From the NCBI GenBank assembly GCA_019677205.1, contig JAAMXY010000259.1, positions 1 to 62,155 on the forward strand: DNA of 62,155 nt. The letters are read 5' to 3'. Positions 22,329 through 32,966 of this stretch are shown in pieces (within the stretch, counting starts at the first letter, position 1; each line of letters starts with the position of its first letter). The notes below the pieces were generated by a model. The model did not search any database, was not told the DNA's origin, and saw only the letters and a program-made list of their open reading frames with translations. This DNA comes from Pinguiococcus pyrenoidosus (Eukaryota > Sar > Pinguiophyceae > Pinguiochrysidales > Pinguiochrysidaceae). A program made the translations under genes and the position numbers.

Positions 22329-25300
22329 ACCAACGCAAAAAAGACAAGGAGAAGCGCCTGAGGACTCTGGTGGCCTGCAGAGATATCCTGCGCGGCAAGA
22401 AATGGGTGTTCGTCGAAGAGGCATTTCGTGACCCGAAGTTCGTGGCGTTTGACGCACCGGAAGCTTCTCAGCAGTATCTTTTCAAGATTCCTCAGGACTA
22501 CCTGCGCTTCTCCCGACTGTTCTCCGCCATGGGCATTCGTCAGGAGTTTGAGCCGCAGAACTTTGTGGATGTTCTCAGAGCGCTGGCGGAGACGCAGCGC
22601 GAGTCCGGGAATCTTCCCCTTGGCTTCCGAGAGGTCGAGGTTGCGCTCTGCATGCTGTCGGTGCTTGGCGATCTGGCCATCTTGGGAGAGGTCGCCGACC
22701 CTACGGCGCATGGCACAATCTTCATGCCCAGCGACCAGGCGGTGCTTTACCCAGCCAGCGAGCTGGTCTTCGACGACGCTCCGTGGCTATCGCAGACCTA
22801 CCGAAATAGCAAGACGGTCAAGTTCTGCCATTCAAAGGTGAAAGGGAACATCGCTCGGGTGCTGGGAGCGCAGTCCCTGCGGGAGAAACTGCTGTCGACC
22901 GGCCCTGTGCAGAAGCTTCCCTGCCCCAAGCCCGCAGCCCTGAGTAAGCTCCTCGGCCACACCCGCGTCGGGGACACCCTGCGTGACATCTTCGAGGTGG
23001 CGGACCGCTACGCCTGTCGAACGGTGCGAGTCTTGCTGGACGAGCACACGTACCAGGAGCAGAGCCTCCTGCAGCCAGGCCTCGCGGACACTCAGGGCCC
23101 GGCGCTCCTAGTTGAAATGGAAAGCGTGCGCTTGGAGACGGAGGACGTCGTCAAGCTCTGTGCGCCTTTCAATTGCGTCCGCGAGCGCGGCGGCATGAAG
23201 ATTGGCGTCGATCCCCAGGCACCCGCGCTGTCGGGAGCGGGCTTGTGCTCTGCCTTTCGGCTCGGTGACGTTCTCCAGGTTTTGTCAAACGGCGAGTTCC
23301 ACCTCTTCGACCCCCTGGGAAAGCACCTGCATCAGCTGGAGGCGGATGCGACGCAGAGCCCGGCGGCAAGCCGGTCTGCCTCCACCGCGCGTCGCTTCTC
23401 CGTGACAGGCGAGGATTTCATGACCAAGTTTCCCGATCAGTTTGCGCCTTTTCTGAACCCAAACTTGGGGATGGCGCGATCCGCCGTCCAGAAGCATCTG
23501 TACATCCGGGGCAATACGATCCTGCGCATCCCTCTGCGGCGAGTTGGCGGCGGGCTCACGCGGCAGCCTGTTGAAGTGGCGGCCATCAAAAGATGCCTTC
23601 GAATTCTGTACGCCAACTTCGCAGAGCCCTTCCTGTTCTCCGACCACCTGGCGGAGCTCGAGGTTCATTGGTCTCGGACGGCGCCCAGCTCGGCGCGGGC
23701 AGGGCAGGCCGGCGAAAAGCAACCTCCGCCGGCACAGCAAGATGACGAAGTCGCGGGCAAGCCAATCTCGTGCGTCGCCTTCAGTTGCGGGATCGTGGGC
23801 GACTGGGGCGCTCGTGACTTGCGCGCTGCGCTGCGCAAAAATCAAGACTGGAAGAAGAGAGGAATTGCGACGATCTTCAAGGCGTTCACTCCTTTGTCGG
23901 AGCACAAGCTTCTTGTCGTGGAGAGGAGGAATTACGCCCGCTCCGAAGGCTTTTGGGAGGAGGCGACTACTCAGGGCGCGGATGCCGCGCTTGACTCGCT
24001 TGAAGATGCCGGCAAGGCGCCAAAGGGGCCCAAGGGGCCAAGGGGGCCAGGGGGCGCACTGAAACCGGAACTGAGGACCTGCCGGGACACCTGGCTCCTC
24101 TTCAGCGTTCTAGGCTCCCCGTCAGCCCGAGAAGGAGCCTGCTCCGAGGCCATTCGCAGTCGCGGCCTGATCCCCTTGATCAGCATCGCGCAGCATATGG
24201 CGCGAGAAGGCGAGGTGTCGTCGAATGGATTGGCGCCACCTTCTCTTTCCCGTACCGACGGCAGGCTCTTCTGTGGCGCGTGGGCTGGGCAGCGAAGCGG
24301 CCTTGGCTGTCACCTTGATGCACCGTTCCTGTCTCATGAGATTCTGAGATGCGTTCCGGTGCAAGGCGCCACCAACATGGGGCGCGACTACTCAATCTAC
24401 TGGAAGGACACCCTGTCGAGGTGGAACCGGAGTCTCTTGGAAGATGCCCTCACAGCTTGCCAACCCCAGGCGCTTGAACTGGCCAGGAACGAGCTGCGGA
24501 GACGGCAACGCCCTCAGGAGCTGTACCGACTGTGGCCGCTGTCCTTCACCGCCCTGGAGCCGGTTGATGCCTTTCTGTCTCGGTCGTTCTATTCCAAGTT
24601 GTGCAGCATGGCTTTGTTCTACTCGAAGAGGGGGTTTCAACCTGCCTCAGAGGGGCAGTTCCATTCTCAGTACCTGCCTCCGGCTGTCGAGAGCTTCCTG
24701 GAAGCGTCGTTCACGCTGCACAGCGTACCCTACCAGGTCGCCGAGGACCTGAAGAAGAATCGCGTACAAACTCCGGAGCTCACGCCCGCGATGCTCAGGC
24801 GGCATCTTCGGGATGCGTTCCGCGGCAAGGGCAGCAGGTCTCTCTTGCGCTCTCTCGAGGAGCAACATGGCCTGGTTCTTCAGCTGCTCGACTTCTGCGT
24901 GAGCGACTCTCAGCATGAAGGTGGCGAGCCAGACGCAGTGACGACAGCGCTTTGGCGTGAGCTGCGCGGTGTCCCTCTGCTTCCGCTGCAGGACGGGAGC
25001 GTCGTCTGCTTCGGAGAGGCAGGGGGCAGGCAGCCGGTGCTCGCAACCCGCGAGCAGATGCTGCTTCTGCCCACGGAGTACCTGTACGTCTCCGTGTCAG
25101 CGGTCGCGAGGCTGCCGACCATCTTCGGCAACTCGCAGTTCCGCAAGATCCACGGAATCCGGGCCTTTGATGCGGCGATTCTGTCCGAGTACATTTTCAC
25201 CTGCATGCCAGCGTCCTGGAAAGACCAGCCCTTCGTCCAGTGGCGCCCCGCGGATCTGAAGTCGAGCGCCGCCGGAGAGAACAAGGCGTCTGCCGGGGCC

Positions 25301-28300
25301 GAGGAGAGCAGTCCCGCCGAGCCCGCGCCAACGGCTCTGTGGCTCCACCAATTTTGGCAGGTGGTGAATCTGGCTGATCGGGAACAGGTCGAGATGTTCT
25401 CGCAGTGGCCGCTCATCCCTCTCGCGAATGGGGAACTCGCGTCCTGTGCGCTGGTGTCGGCGGTGGTGAAGCTCTGGGCGGGCTCGGAGAGCCTTTGCTT
25501 GGATTCTGCAAAGCACAATCTGCTTCGTCGCAGACTGGCTTCGCTGAAGGCGGGACTGCAGGCGGAGACCCGGCGGGACCTCACGCTTCTGCAAGAGGAG
25601 CGGGAACTCCATCGGAAGCTGGCGAAGGAGGAAGTCTGGCTGGAGCGAGATGCAGAGACCACAGAGGATGGGGAGGTGCTTCCTGTTGATGAAGCGAGCC
25701 TCATGCCTTCGCAGGATGGAGGGGCTGTTGTTCACGGGTTCGCGAGTGAAGTGCAGGCAGAGGAAGAGAAAGAGACCGCTCCCGACGCAGCAAGCAGTCG
25801 CTCTGGAGGATCCCCTGAAGGAGCCGACGAAGCTAGCCCCGGTGCCCCCTCTTCTCGAACCGAAGCCAGATCGGAGACTAGCGCTGAGCAGCAGGGTCGA
25901 GAGACGCCAGCAGGGAGTGGAAGCGGATCAGAAGGCGCCAGCTCGGAAGCAGCGCCGCCGCCACCACCACCGTCGCCGGCGGCGGCGGCGGCGCGCTCCG
26001 CGGACGGTCCGAGTGACGAGGTGGGCGAGCTCGTGACGCATGCCCATCTGGCATCCCTGCTTCACAGGCTTGGTGCACCTCTCCTGGACTTGTCCTTCTT
26101 CCTACCCGAACAACATCCCAAGCTCGTCGTGAACGGCGCCGCAGAGGTCGCCCGCAGCGTGCTTTCCGCCCTGCCGTTGAACGACCGGTACGACAAGCTG
26201 CAGTGGGAAGCCTTCTTTCACAGCGGACCCGGCGTCGCCGACGACCTGCTGCTCCGCCTGTACTCTCCCGGGGTGCCCATGGCTTTCAGCCCCGCGGAGA
26301 TTGAGAAGTTCAAGAGCTTCCTCGCCTATGAAACTGTGGACGGCAAGCCCGTGAAGCTTGAAGGTCGGGACTATGTGGTCCTCAGCGACACCGCCGCTTC
26401 GGACTTCCCGCGGACGAGCACCACCTGCGAATCCTTGCTGAAGCCGAAGGCTGCCTTGCAGGACCTGTTTCGAGATCTCGGCATCGAGAAAGTCGACGAC
26501 GTTGGGGTGCTGCACCGCTTCGCTCTGCCCGATTTCGCCGACCTGTCGGAGGGAGATCGCGCGCAGGTGCTCGACTTCGTCGTGCACAACTGGCCCCGTC
26601 TCAAGGAGAACAACCGAGTGGTTGAGAAGCTCCGAGACACCGCCTTCATCCCCGTCCCGGTTGTTGGTGCGGACTCGAAGAAGCTGGTGGCTGCCTCCGA
26701 GCTCTACGACCCACAGAACGAGCTGCTCTGCGTCATCTTCGAGGGAAGCGAAAGCCGCTTGTTCCCACCCGAGGAGTTTCGCTCCAAGGAATGGCTGCGG
26801 GTGCTCACGGATGTTGGGCTCCAGGCTGGCCTCGACCGCAAGACCTTCATCTCCAGTGCGAAAAGCCTCCAGGCAAAGGCGGCAGCGGAGAAGCGGGCGT
26901 CGCCGGAGACGCCTCTGTCTCCGGCGCTGAGCAGGAATGCCCAGAAGCTCGTCATGTACATGATCGAGCACTACTGGGAGCTGCAGAATGCCTCCTTCCT
27001 GGGAGACATCGCCGACATCCGATTCGTGCCCGTGACCCCGCCCGCGGCCTTCTCGAACGACGACATGGCTCGAGGCGCCCAGCCACTCTCGGATCTGGTG
27101 CGATTTCGGGATTGTGGGGTGGAGAAGGACGCTCATCTGCTGTTCACGCTCAAGCCCGTGCTGCAGTCCGCGCTGACACCGCCGCAGAATCTTTGGTCGC
27201 GGCTGGGGATCCAGTCCCCACCCAAGAAGGGAGAAGCCCTGCAGCACATCCGCCGATTGATCACCTCCGACAATGGCTCGCTCGAGAGGTGGGCCTACAA
27301 GGATCCGCCGGAAGAGGTCTTCCGATCCATTTTCGCGTACCTTCAGGAGCACTGGAACGACATCTCTCCCAATATTAAAGGGGCGTTGAAGGACCTGCCT
27401 TGCGTGCCGATGGGAAATCGGCTTGCGAAGCCCTCGCGGCTCTTCTTCAAGCTGTCTGTCGACTTGGCGCCCTTCATGTTCGAGGTCCCTCGTGGCTTCG
27501 GAGCCTACGACGCTCTTCTCAAGGACCTTGGGGCCAAGTCGCACCCTTCTGCGATGGACTACGCCAAGCTGCTTGGAGACCTTCACGCGGAGACCTCGAA
27601 CCAGCCGCTGAACCCGAATGAGCTCAGCGCGGTGCTCCGCGTGGTCCAGCTGCTCATGGCGTGCGCCGCGGGGTCAGAAGCGTCGATCCCGGTCGAGTTC
27701 CAGGAAGAGGCCGCGAGGGAGGCGAACTCCCTGCTCGAATCAGGAGACATTTTCCTCCCGGACGACGCGTCTGTGTTGCGGCGGCGCCGGGAGCTGCTGT
27801 ACAACGATGCGCCGTGGCTCTCCAAGAGAATCTCCCTGGATCGCACAGCGACTGTGAATCGCCTGCATCCGCGCGTGAAGTTCGACGAGGCCCGGGCGCT
27901 TCGGATCCCCCGCTTGAGCACGGCCATCATCGAGGTTCTCGAGGCGGGCTTCGTGCCCGAGGTGGTGCTTCCGACGCCGCAGGAGGAGCTGCAGCTCACA
28001 GAGACGCTCTCGTCGGCGGCTTTCCAAGAGGTGCTTGCGTCGCTGATCGCGAAGGACCTGAACGAAAGCGGAGGGGTGACGAACAAGCAGGACGAGCTGG
28101 AGCGCGTCAGGGCCGCCCTGCTGGGGTTGCGGGTCAACTTTGTGAAGGCGCTGCGAACGCGCTTTCTCTTGAAGGAAGGGCGCCACGACCTCAGTTCGGA
28201 CGAGGCGGGATCCCTCTTCTTTGTCGACGAGATGGACCGGACGATCTACCTCGCGATTGATCTCTTCCCAAGGAGCCTCCAGCCTGGCACGGCCGTGGCG

Positions 28301-29317
28301 ATGGCCATCCAGAAGCTGCTGATGTTCGACTCGCGGATTCTCATGCCGATCAGCGTCCTGGTCGCCTCTCAAGCTGATGCGATCCCGACGCTCATGCCGC
28401 TGCTTCACGTTGGAGAAGATGACGCTTCGACGGAGGATAGCGGACGAGGCGTCCCCGGAGAGCCGGTGTCTGCTTTGGACGCGGAGATGCTCGAGCTGAA
28501 GCCCCTGAGGCTGAGTCTGGCGAACGAGATCGTGGCCTTCCAGGACGAAGGCGGTCAGATGCGCTACGCGCAGGTCATCACGCCCTCCGTGCAACAGCAA
28601 GCCGCCGCGGAAGAGAGCAAGGGCGCCGACGCCGTGCGAGCCGTGAAGCTTCGCGTCCGTCCCGGGGAGGCCAAGGTGCTGCTCAGCTCCGAGGTCTACA
28701 GCTTCCGAAGGGCGGGCGAAAGGAAGGCGTCTTCGAAGCCCTTTGCTCTCCGCCTGCCGATGCAGCGCAAGGACACCCCGGAGAATCTGGCGCAGAGCTC
28801 TCTGCTCCAGCAGGCCTCCACGCAGGCCGAACCGTCGGGAGAGGAGAAATCCACGCGGGAAGCGCCGAGCCGCGGAGATCGGCTCAGCGGGCCGGTTCCC
28901 AAGGGTGTGCTGCTCGAGGCGGTGCAGGATCTCCTGGCCAAGGCGGACATGTCCCTCAGCATGGATGCGGAAGCGCTCATGCGCGAGAACTTGCAGTTGA
29001 AGGAAGACCTTCGGAAGGCGTCTGCGTCTACGGCGACGTACGTGGAGGAGATCGAGAGCCTGGAGCAGGAACTGAAGCAGGCGCGCGACGCGATGATCTG
29101 TCCGATTACGAACACCGTGATGGATGACCCGGTCTTGTGTCGGGTGGACGGCTACACATACGAAAGGGAGGCGATCATGCAGTGGATCCAGAATCACCAC
29201 AGGTCGCCCATGAATCGTGAGCGAGTGCGAGAGGACGATCTCGTGCCGAATCGGGCGCTTCGTGACGCCATCCACGAACTTCGGAGTATCAAGAGCAGCC
29301 CGGATGACACCGCTTAG
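13238..29317 (+). CDS. SACS-like: Giant sacsin-like protein with C-terminal U-box
   Basis: Sacsins are very large Hsp90-like co-chaperones; here a single uninterrupted exon encodes 5359 residues. Three sacsin repeat regions are visible. The first starts at residue 1, with the GHKL ATP site LQNADDAG (36-43) and GRFGVGFNSVYH (about 109-120). The second starts at 1669 with VQNADDAG near 1700 and GRFGLGFNAVYH near 1771. The third starts near 3230 but has lost both motifs (FEVADRYACRT in place of NADDAG). A repeat-coded EQAEEQAE/GQGQGQ insert lies near 3004-3030, and a Ser/Glu/Pro-rich linker near 4172-4264. After a coiled coil (5240-5280) the protein ends in a U-box: MICPITNTVMDDPV, YTYEREAIMQWI, SPMNRE. 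Human sacsin (4579 aa) ends in J and HEPN domains and the Arabidopsis relative in a RING. The U-box suggests a chaperone-coupled E3 ligase, which is inference. Confidence 0.93.
22254..22331 (+). repeat. In-frame minisatellite inside the sacsin exon
   Basis: Three copies of a 12-bp unit (GAACAAGCCGAG) run into about five copies of the hexamer GGTCAA. They encode EQAEEQAE then GQGQGQ. Both units are multiples of 3, so the giant frame is kept. Confidence 0.9.
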
Positions 29318-29497
29318 GGTTTTGAGAAAGCCCTCTAGACGCAAAGCACTCCTGGAAGGACACCCGTGAAAGGAAGCAATTTGTTGCTGGACTAGCTAGC
29401 GAAACCCCTCCGTGCGCTTCATTGTTCCAGGTTGCTTCTGTTACTACAAGTCAAACTCGCTCCTCCTATGTATACGCTCGTTCGAGTACTTTGCGCT

Positions 29498-30708
29498 TCA
29501 TTTCTCCAGGTTATCGAGGTACCACGGATCTGCGTCCAGAAAGCGATCGTAGCTGCCCTCGTCCTGGCTCACATCGGCTCGGCCGCGGTCCAGAATCTTC
29601 AGTTGCCGCTGCAGCTCGGCCGCCCTGCTGTAGTCTTCATCGGCAACAGCCGCCCGCAGCTCGTTGCGGAGCTGTCCCCGCCTGCTTCTCTCCTCTGTCA
29701 ACCGGGCCACCTCCTGCATGTCCCCCTGGCGCATCGCCTCCATGATCTGCACGTCCCTGCGCACATCCTCGTCTAAGTTGGGCAGGAGGAGCTGTCAAAA
29801 GAGTACGCATTAGACTGCAGCCTGCCCTGCCCCGCTCCAGCGGGCCGGAAGACGTCGACATCTCATCTCACCTCATCTAAGGCCTCTTCTCCTCGTGCGC
29901 GTCTCGGCGGCGTGAGACCACTTGCGAGCGCCATCTCCACCTTCTGCCGAAAGTCCAATGCTAGCCAGTCCTCTGCGGTCCGCAGCTCCCAGGCAGGCGG
30001 CACTGCCGCCGCCGCTTTCGCGCTTTTCCTCTCTGGAACCTCCGGAGCCTCCGTGTCAATCCGCAAACGGCCCCGAGACGTGACTTCGAAGGAGCGGATC
30101 TTGGCGCTGGCCGCCGCAAACAGCTCCGCATCCACCGTCAAGGGCACCTGCAGCTCTGTCGCTGCCGCAATGGCCTCCTCAGCAAAGGTCTCCACCAGTT
30201 TGGCCGCTCCGGAGGGGTCCGAAAGCAGCAAAGCTCCACCCACCAGCACCTTGTCGGGCTCGGACACCCGGGACGCGTCTTCCAGCTGCGCTCCGAGGAT
30301 GGAGACGCCGGCCACGTCTGTCATGGCGATGTTGAAGCTTTGGAACAGCGATTTACCAGTGGTCACGAGGCGCTCGAGGCTATACAATGTGTCTCGTTTG
30401 GCCAGTGGCGTCTCCACGCGGTTGAGAGGCAGATTATCCCACAGCCCGCCGTCGCGCGTCACCAGCAGCGCCACCTGCGGCTTGGTGGGGCTATCCAAGA
30501 GGTCTAGAAAGCCGTCCTCGACCGGCACGGGCAAAACCTCGGAGAATCGCAGCTCTTCTTCGGCTTTGCTACAGAAGGCACAAGGCCCTTCGACGCCAGC
30601 GTACTTGCCGACGCCTACGAAGCGGATCTGAAGCGCGCTCTGGGTAGTCCGAGGCAGTGAAAGGCACGCGAAGAGGGAAAATCGGGCGAACAGGGGTATC
30701 GACGCCAT
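29498..30708 (-). CDS. UVR-motif protein, possibly organelle-targeted
   Basis: Two exons: 30708-29872 and 29791-29498, joined across an 80-bp intron (donor GTGAGA, acceptor CTCTTTTGACAG) in phase 0, 376 residues. The N-terminus is hydrophobic (MASIPLFARFSLFACLSLPRT), then QSALQIRFVGVGKY, as in a signal or transit peptide. The central 250 residues have no family I can name; they include CAFCSKAEEELRF and a helical AAKLVETFAEEAIAAATEL. Exon 2 carries a UVR motif (RNELRAAVADEDYSRAAELQ), the helical hairpin known from UvrB/UvrC, ClpC and plastid proteins such as EXECUTER. UVR motifs in nuclear genes usually mark plastid proteins, so this one weakly suggests a plastid. It shares a divergent AT-rich promoter with CLPTM1. 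Confidence 0.7.
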
Positions 30709-30912
30709 CTTCTGTGGCGTTTGCGTCCGTCTCCGGGCGTTGCTATATTATTTCATCTATAATATATGATAATTACGAAAGTCACTATGATATTCCGCCA
30801 AAGTGCATAGAGAATCTACGCTACAGCGACGGATATCATCTCTAATAAAGCCAAATAAAGAACATCCTAACGAACGCCGCGTTTACGCCGCGCTGCCGCG
30901 TCGTCTCCCACA
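30709..30912. promoter_or_regulatory. AT-rich divergent promoter, UVR gene / CLPTM1
   Basis: 204 bp between two starts. From about 30739 to 30870 the sequence turns strongly AT-rich (CTATATTATTTCATC, ATAATATATGATAATTACG, CTAATAAAGCC) inside otherwise GC-rich DNA. TATA-like and AATAAA-like words are present. Confidence 0.5.
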
Positions 30913-32952
30913 ATGCCGCCTCAGCAGCAAGCGGAGGGCCAAGCGCGCAATGGCGCGCAAGACATGTGGCGTCTGGTCATGAACGGCCTCGCTGTGTACG
31001 CGATCGCGTCCATGTTCACGACGTCTTCGAACGTGTCGCAGCTAAACAACAGCCCGGTAGCGCAGAATCGCGCCGCTGTGGCGCCCAAAGCGGGTCAAGC
31101 GCCCAAGTTTCCAGCGACAGATCCCGATGGACAGCGCCGCACGCGCCATAAGGCGTTGTTTCGAAAGGGAGAAGCGCTCGAGTTGTGGATGTTTCTGTGT
31201 ACCAGCGACGATTTCGCGCCAGAAGCGTTTCTCGGTGATGTTTCAGACGATTTTCAGAACGACACTTTGCTTGTGAGACCCGCAGACGCGCCCCTGTTGG
31301 CCTGGCACCAAAAAAATCTGGTTTTCGGGACGAAAAACGCGCGATTGGAGCTTCAGAAGTCCATCAGGTGCGGAATCTTTGCAGAAAATGCACCATTTCT
31401 CCGGTTCTGAACCCAATTTCTTCGGTTCTGAACCCAATTTCTTCGGTTCCTTTTCAGTCTGCTGATCACGGAGGAGTTCCTGGAGGCCAACGCCACCCTG
31501 TACGCGCAGGTCTGGGCCTCGCGGAAGGGCCACGAGCCCCGCAACGTCGGCGTGGACTCGCCGGACGATCCCCGCAAAGGCCTGGACGCCCACGTGGTGC
31601 ACTACAGCTTCCCGCTCACCTTCCACTGGCCTCCGGAGAAGCGACGCACAGCGCGGAGTCTGCTAGATGGCGAAGATTCTGTCGACGACACGGTCGAAGC
31701 GGTCGTGCAGGAGGCGACGTCGACCGAGGAAGAGGACGAGGACGACGCCAAGTGGATCATGCTCTTGCACCCGACGTTTCACCTGAGCTTCATCGAGTTG
31801 TACGAGCCCTTCCCGATCAACAACGTCCCGGCGCCTCTGCCCAAGTACATGAAGTTCCACGAAGCGACCGCCAACTACTATCCGGTTCTGTATCACAACC
31901 AGTTCTGGACCCTGAGTGATCGCTTCCACCGCGTCAACAGCACGCTCTTCGACGGCGATAGCGTCACGCCCCTGACGCTGAACATCAGCTTGTCCAGCAT
32001 GGGCATGTGGCAGTTCATGATGCAGGTGCAGATGCAGAACATGTGGGAGCAGCAGTCCTCGTTCGGCATGAGTTCCGCGAAGGAGCAGGACACGCTGAAG
32101 CAGGTCCTGCTGGACACGAATCCTTACCTCCTGGGCCTCACGGTCCTCGTCAGCCTGCTGCACATGCTCTTCGAGATCCTCGCCTTCAAGAATGACGTGA
32201 GCTTCTGGAGGAAGAACAAGAGCGCGGAGGGCTTGAGCCTCCAGAGCTACGGCATGAACCTGGCGGCCAGGGTGATCACCTTCCTCTACCTCCTGGACAA
32301 CGACACGAGCTGGATGGTCCTGCTCGAGTACATGGTCAGCATCGGGATCGAGGTGTGGAAGATGCAGCGCCTTCTCAAGCTGCACCTGAAGTGGGAGGGG
32401 ATGATCCCGAAGCTCTCGCTGGACGTGACCGAGAGCTATGCCAAAGGGGGAACCCGCAAGTATGACCAAATCGCCGCGGAGCATCTGTTGTACGCGGTGT
32501 CGCCGTGCATCGTGGGCTTCTCCGCGTACAGCCTCGTGTACAACAAGCACAAGGGCTGGTACTCGTGGATCATCAGCAGTCTCGTCGGCTTTGTCTACGC
32601 CTTCGGCTTCGTCATGATGACGCCGCAGCTCTTCATCAACTACAAGCTCAAGAGCGTGGCACACATGCCCTGGCGCTCCATGGTCTACAAGGCGCTCAAC
32701 ACCTTCATCGACGATCTCTTTGCCTTCGTCGTGGACATGCCGCTGCTGCACCGCCTCTCCTGTTTCCGAGATGATTTGATTTTCTTCATCTTCCTGTACC
32801 AGCGATACCTGTATCCCGTCGATCCCACGAGGGTGAACGAATTCGGACAAGTGGCCGACCCGGGAGAGGCCGAAGCCAAGAATGGCGAAAGCGAGACAGA
32901 TGGGGCCGAGAGGCCGCCAGGTCCGACGGAGAGCCTGGGCAGCATAGACTGA
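30913..32952 (+). CDS. CLPTM1: CLPTM1 family ER membrane protein
   Basis: CLPTM1-family proteins are multi-pass ER/Golgi proteins linked to receptor trafficking, and CLPTM1L to GPI-lipid scrambling. Exon 1 is 30913-31367 and exon 2 31458-32952. The 90-bp intron (GTGCGG to TTCCTTTTCAG) joins in phase 2, giving 649 residues. Features in order: an N-terminal membrane segment (LVMNGLAVYAIASMF), a lumenal domain with LAWHQKNLVFG and LLITEEFLEANATLYAQV, LLHPTFHLSFIELYEPFPIN, and NYYPVLYHNQFWTL. The membrane region has NPYLLGLTVLVSLLHMLFEILAFKNDVSFWR, LYSLVYNKHKGWYSW and GFVMMTPQLFINYKLKSVAHMPWR, the most conserved family block. A disordered acidic tail follows. The stop lies only 14 bp from the SKI2 stop on the other strand. 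Confidence 0.93.
31397..31452. repeat. 21-bp tandem duplication inside the CLPTM1 intron
   Basis: A unit of about 21 bp (CGGTTCTGAACCCAATTTCTT) occurs twice in tandem and begins a third time just before the 3' splice site. It makes up over half of the 90-bp intron and includes the pyrimidine tract. Confidence 0.85.
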
Positions 32953-32966
32953 GGAAAGGGGAGTTC

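Noticed and set aside
27740-29344. 534-codon - strand frame opposite the sacsin 3' end
   Set aside because: Antisense shadow; the U-box and coiled coil are on the + strand.
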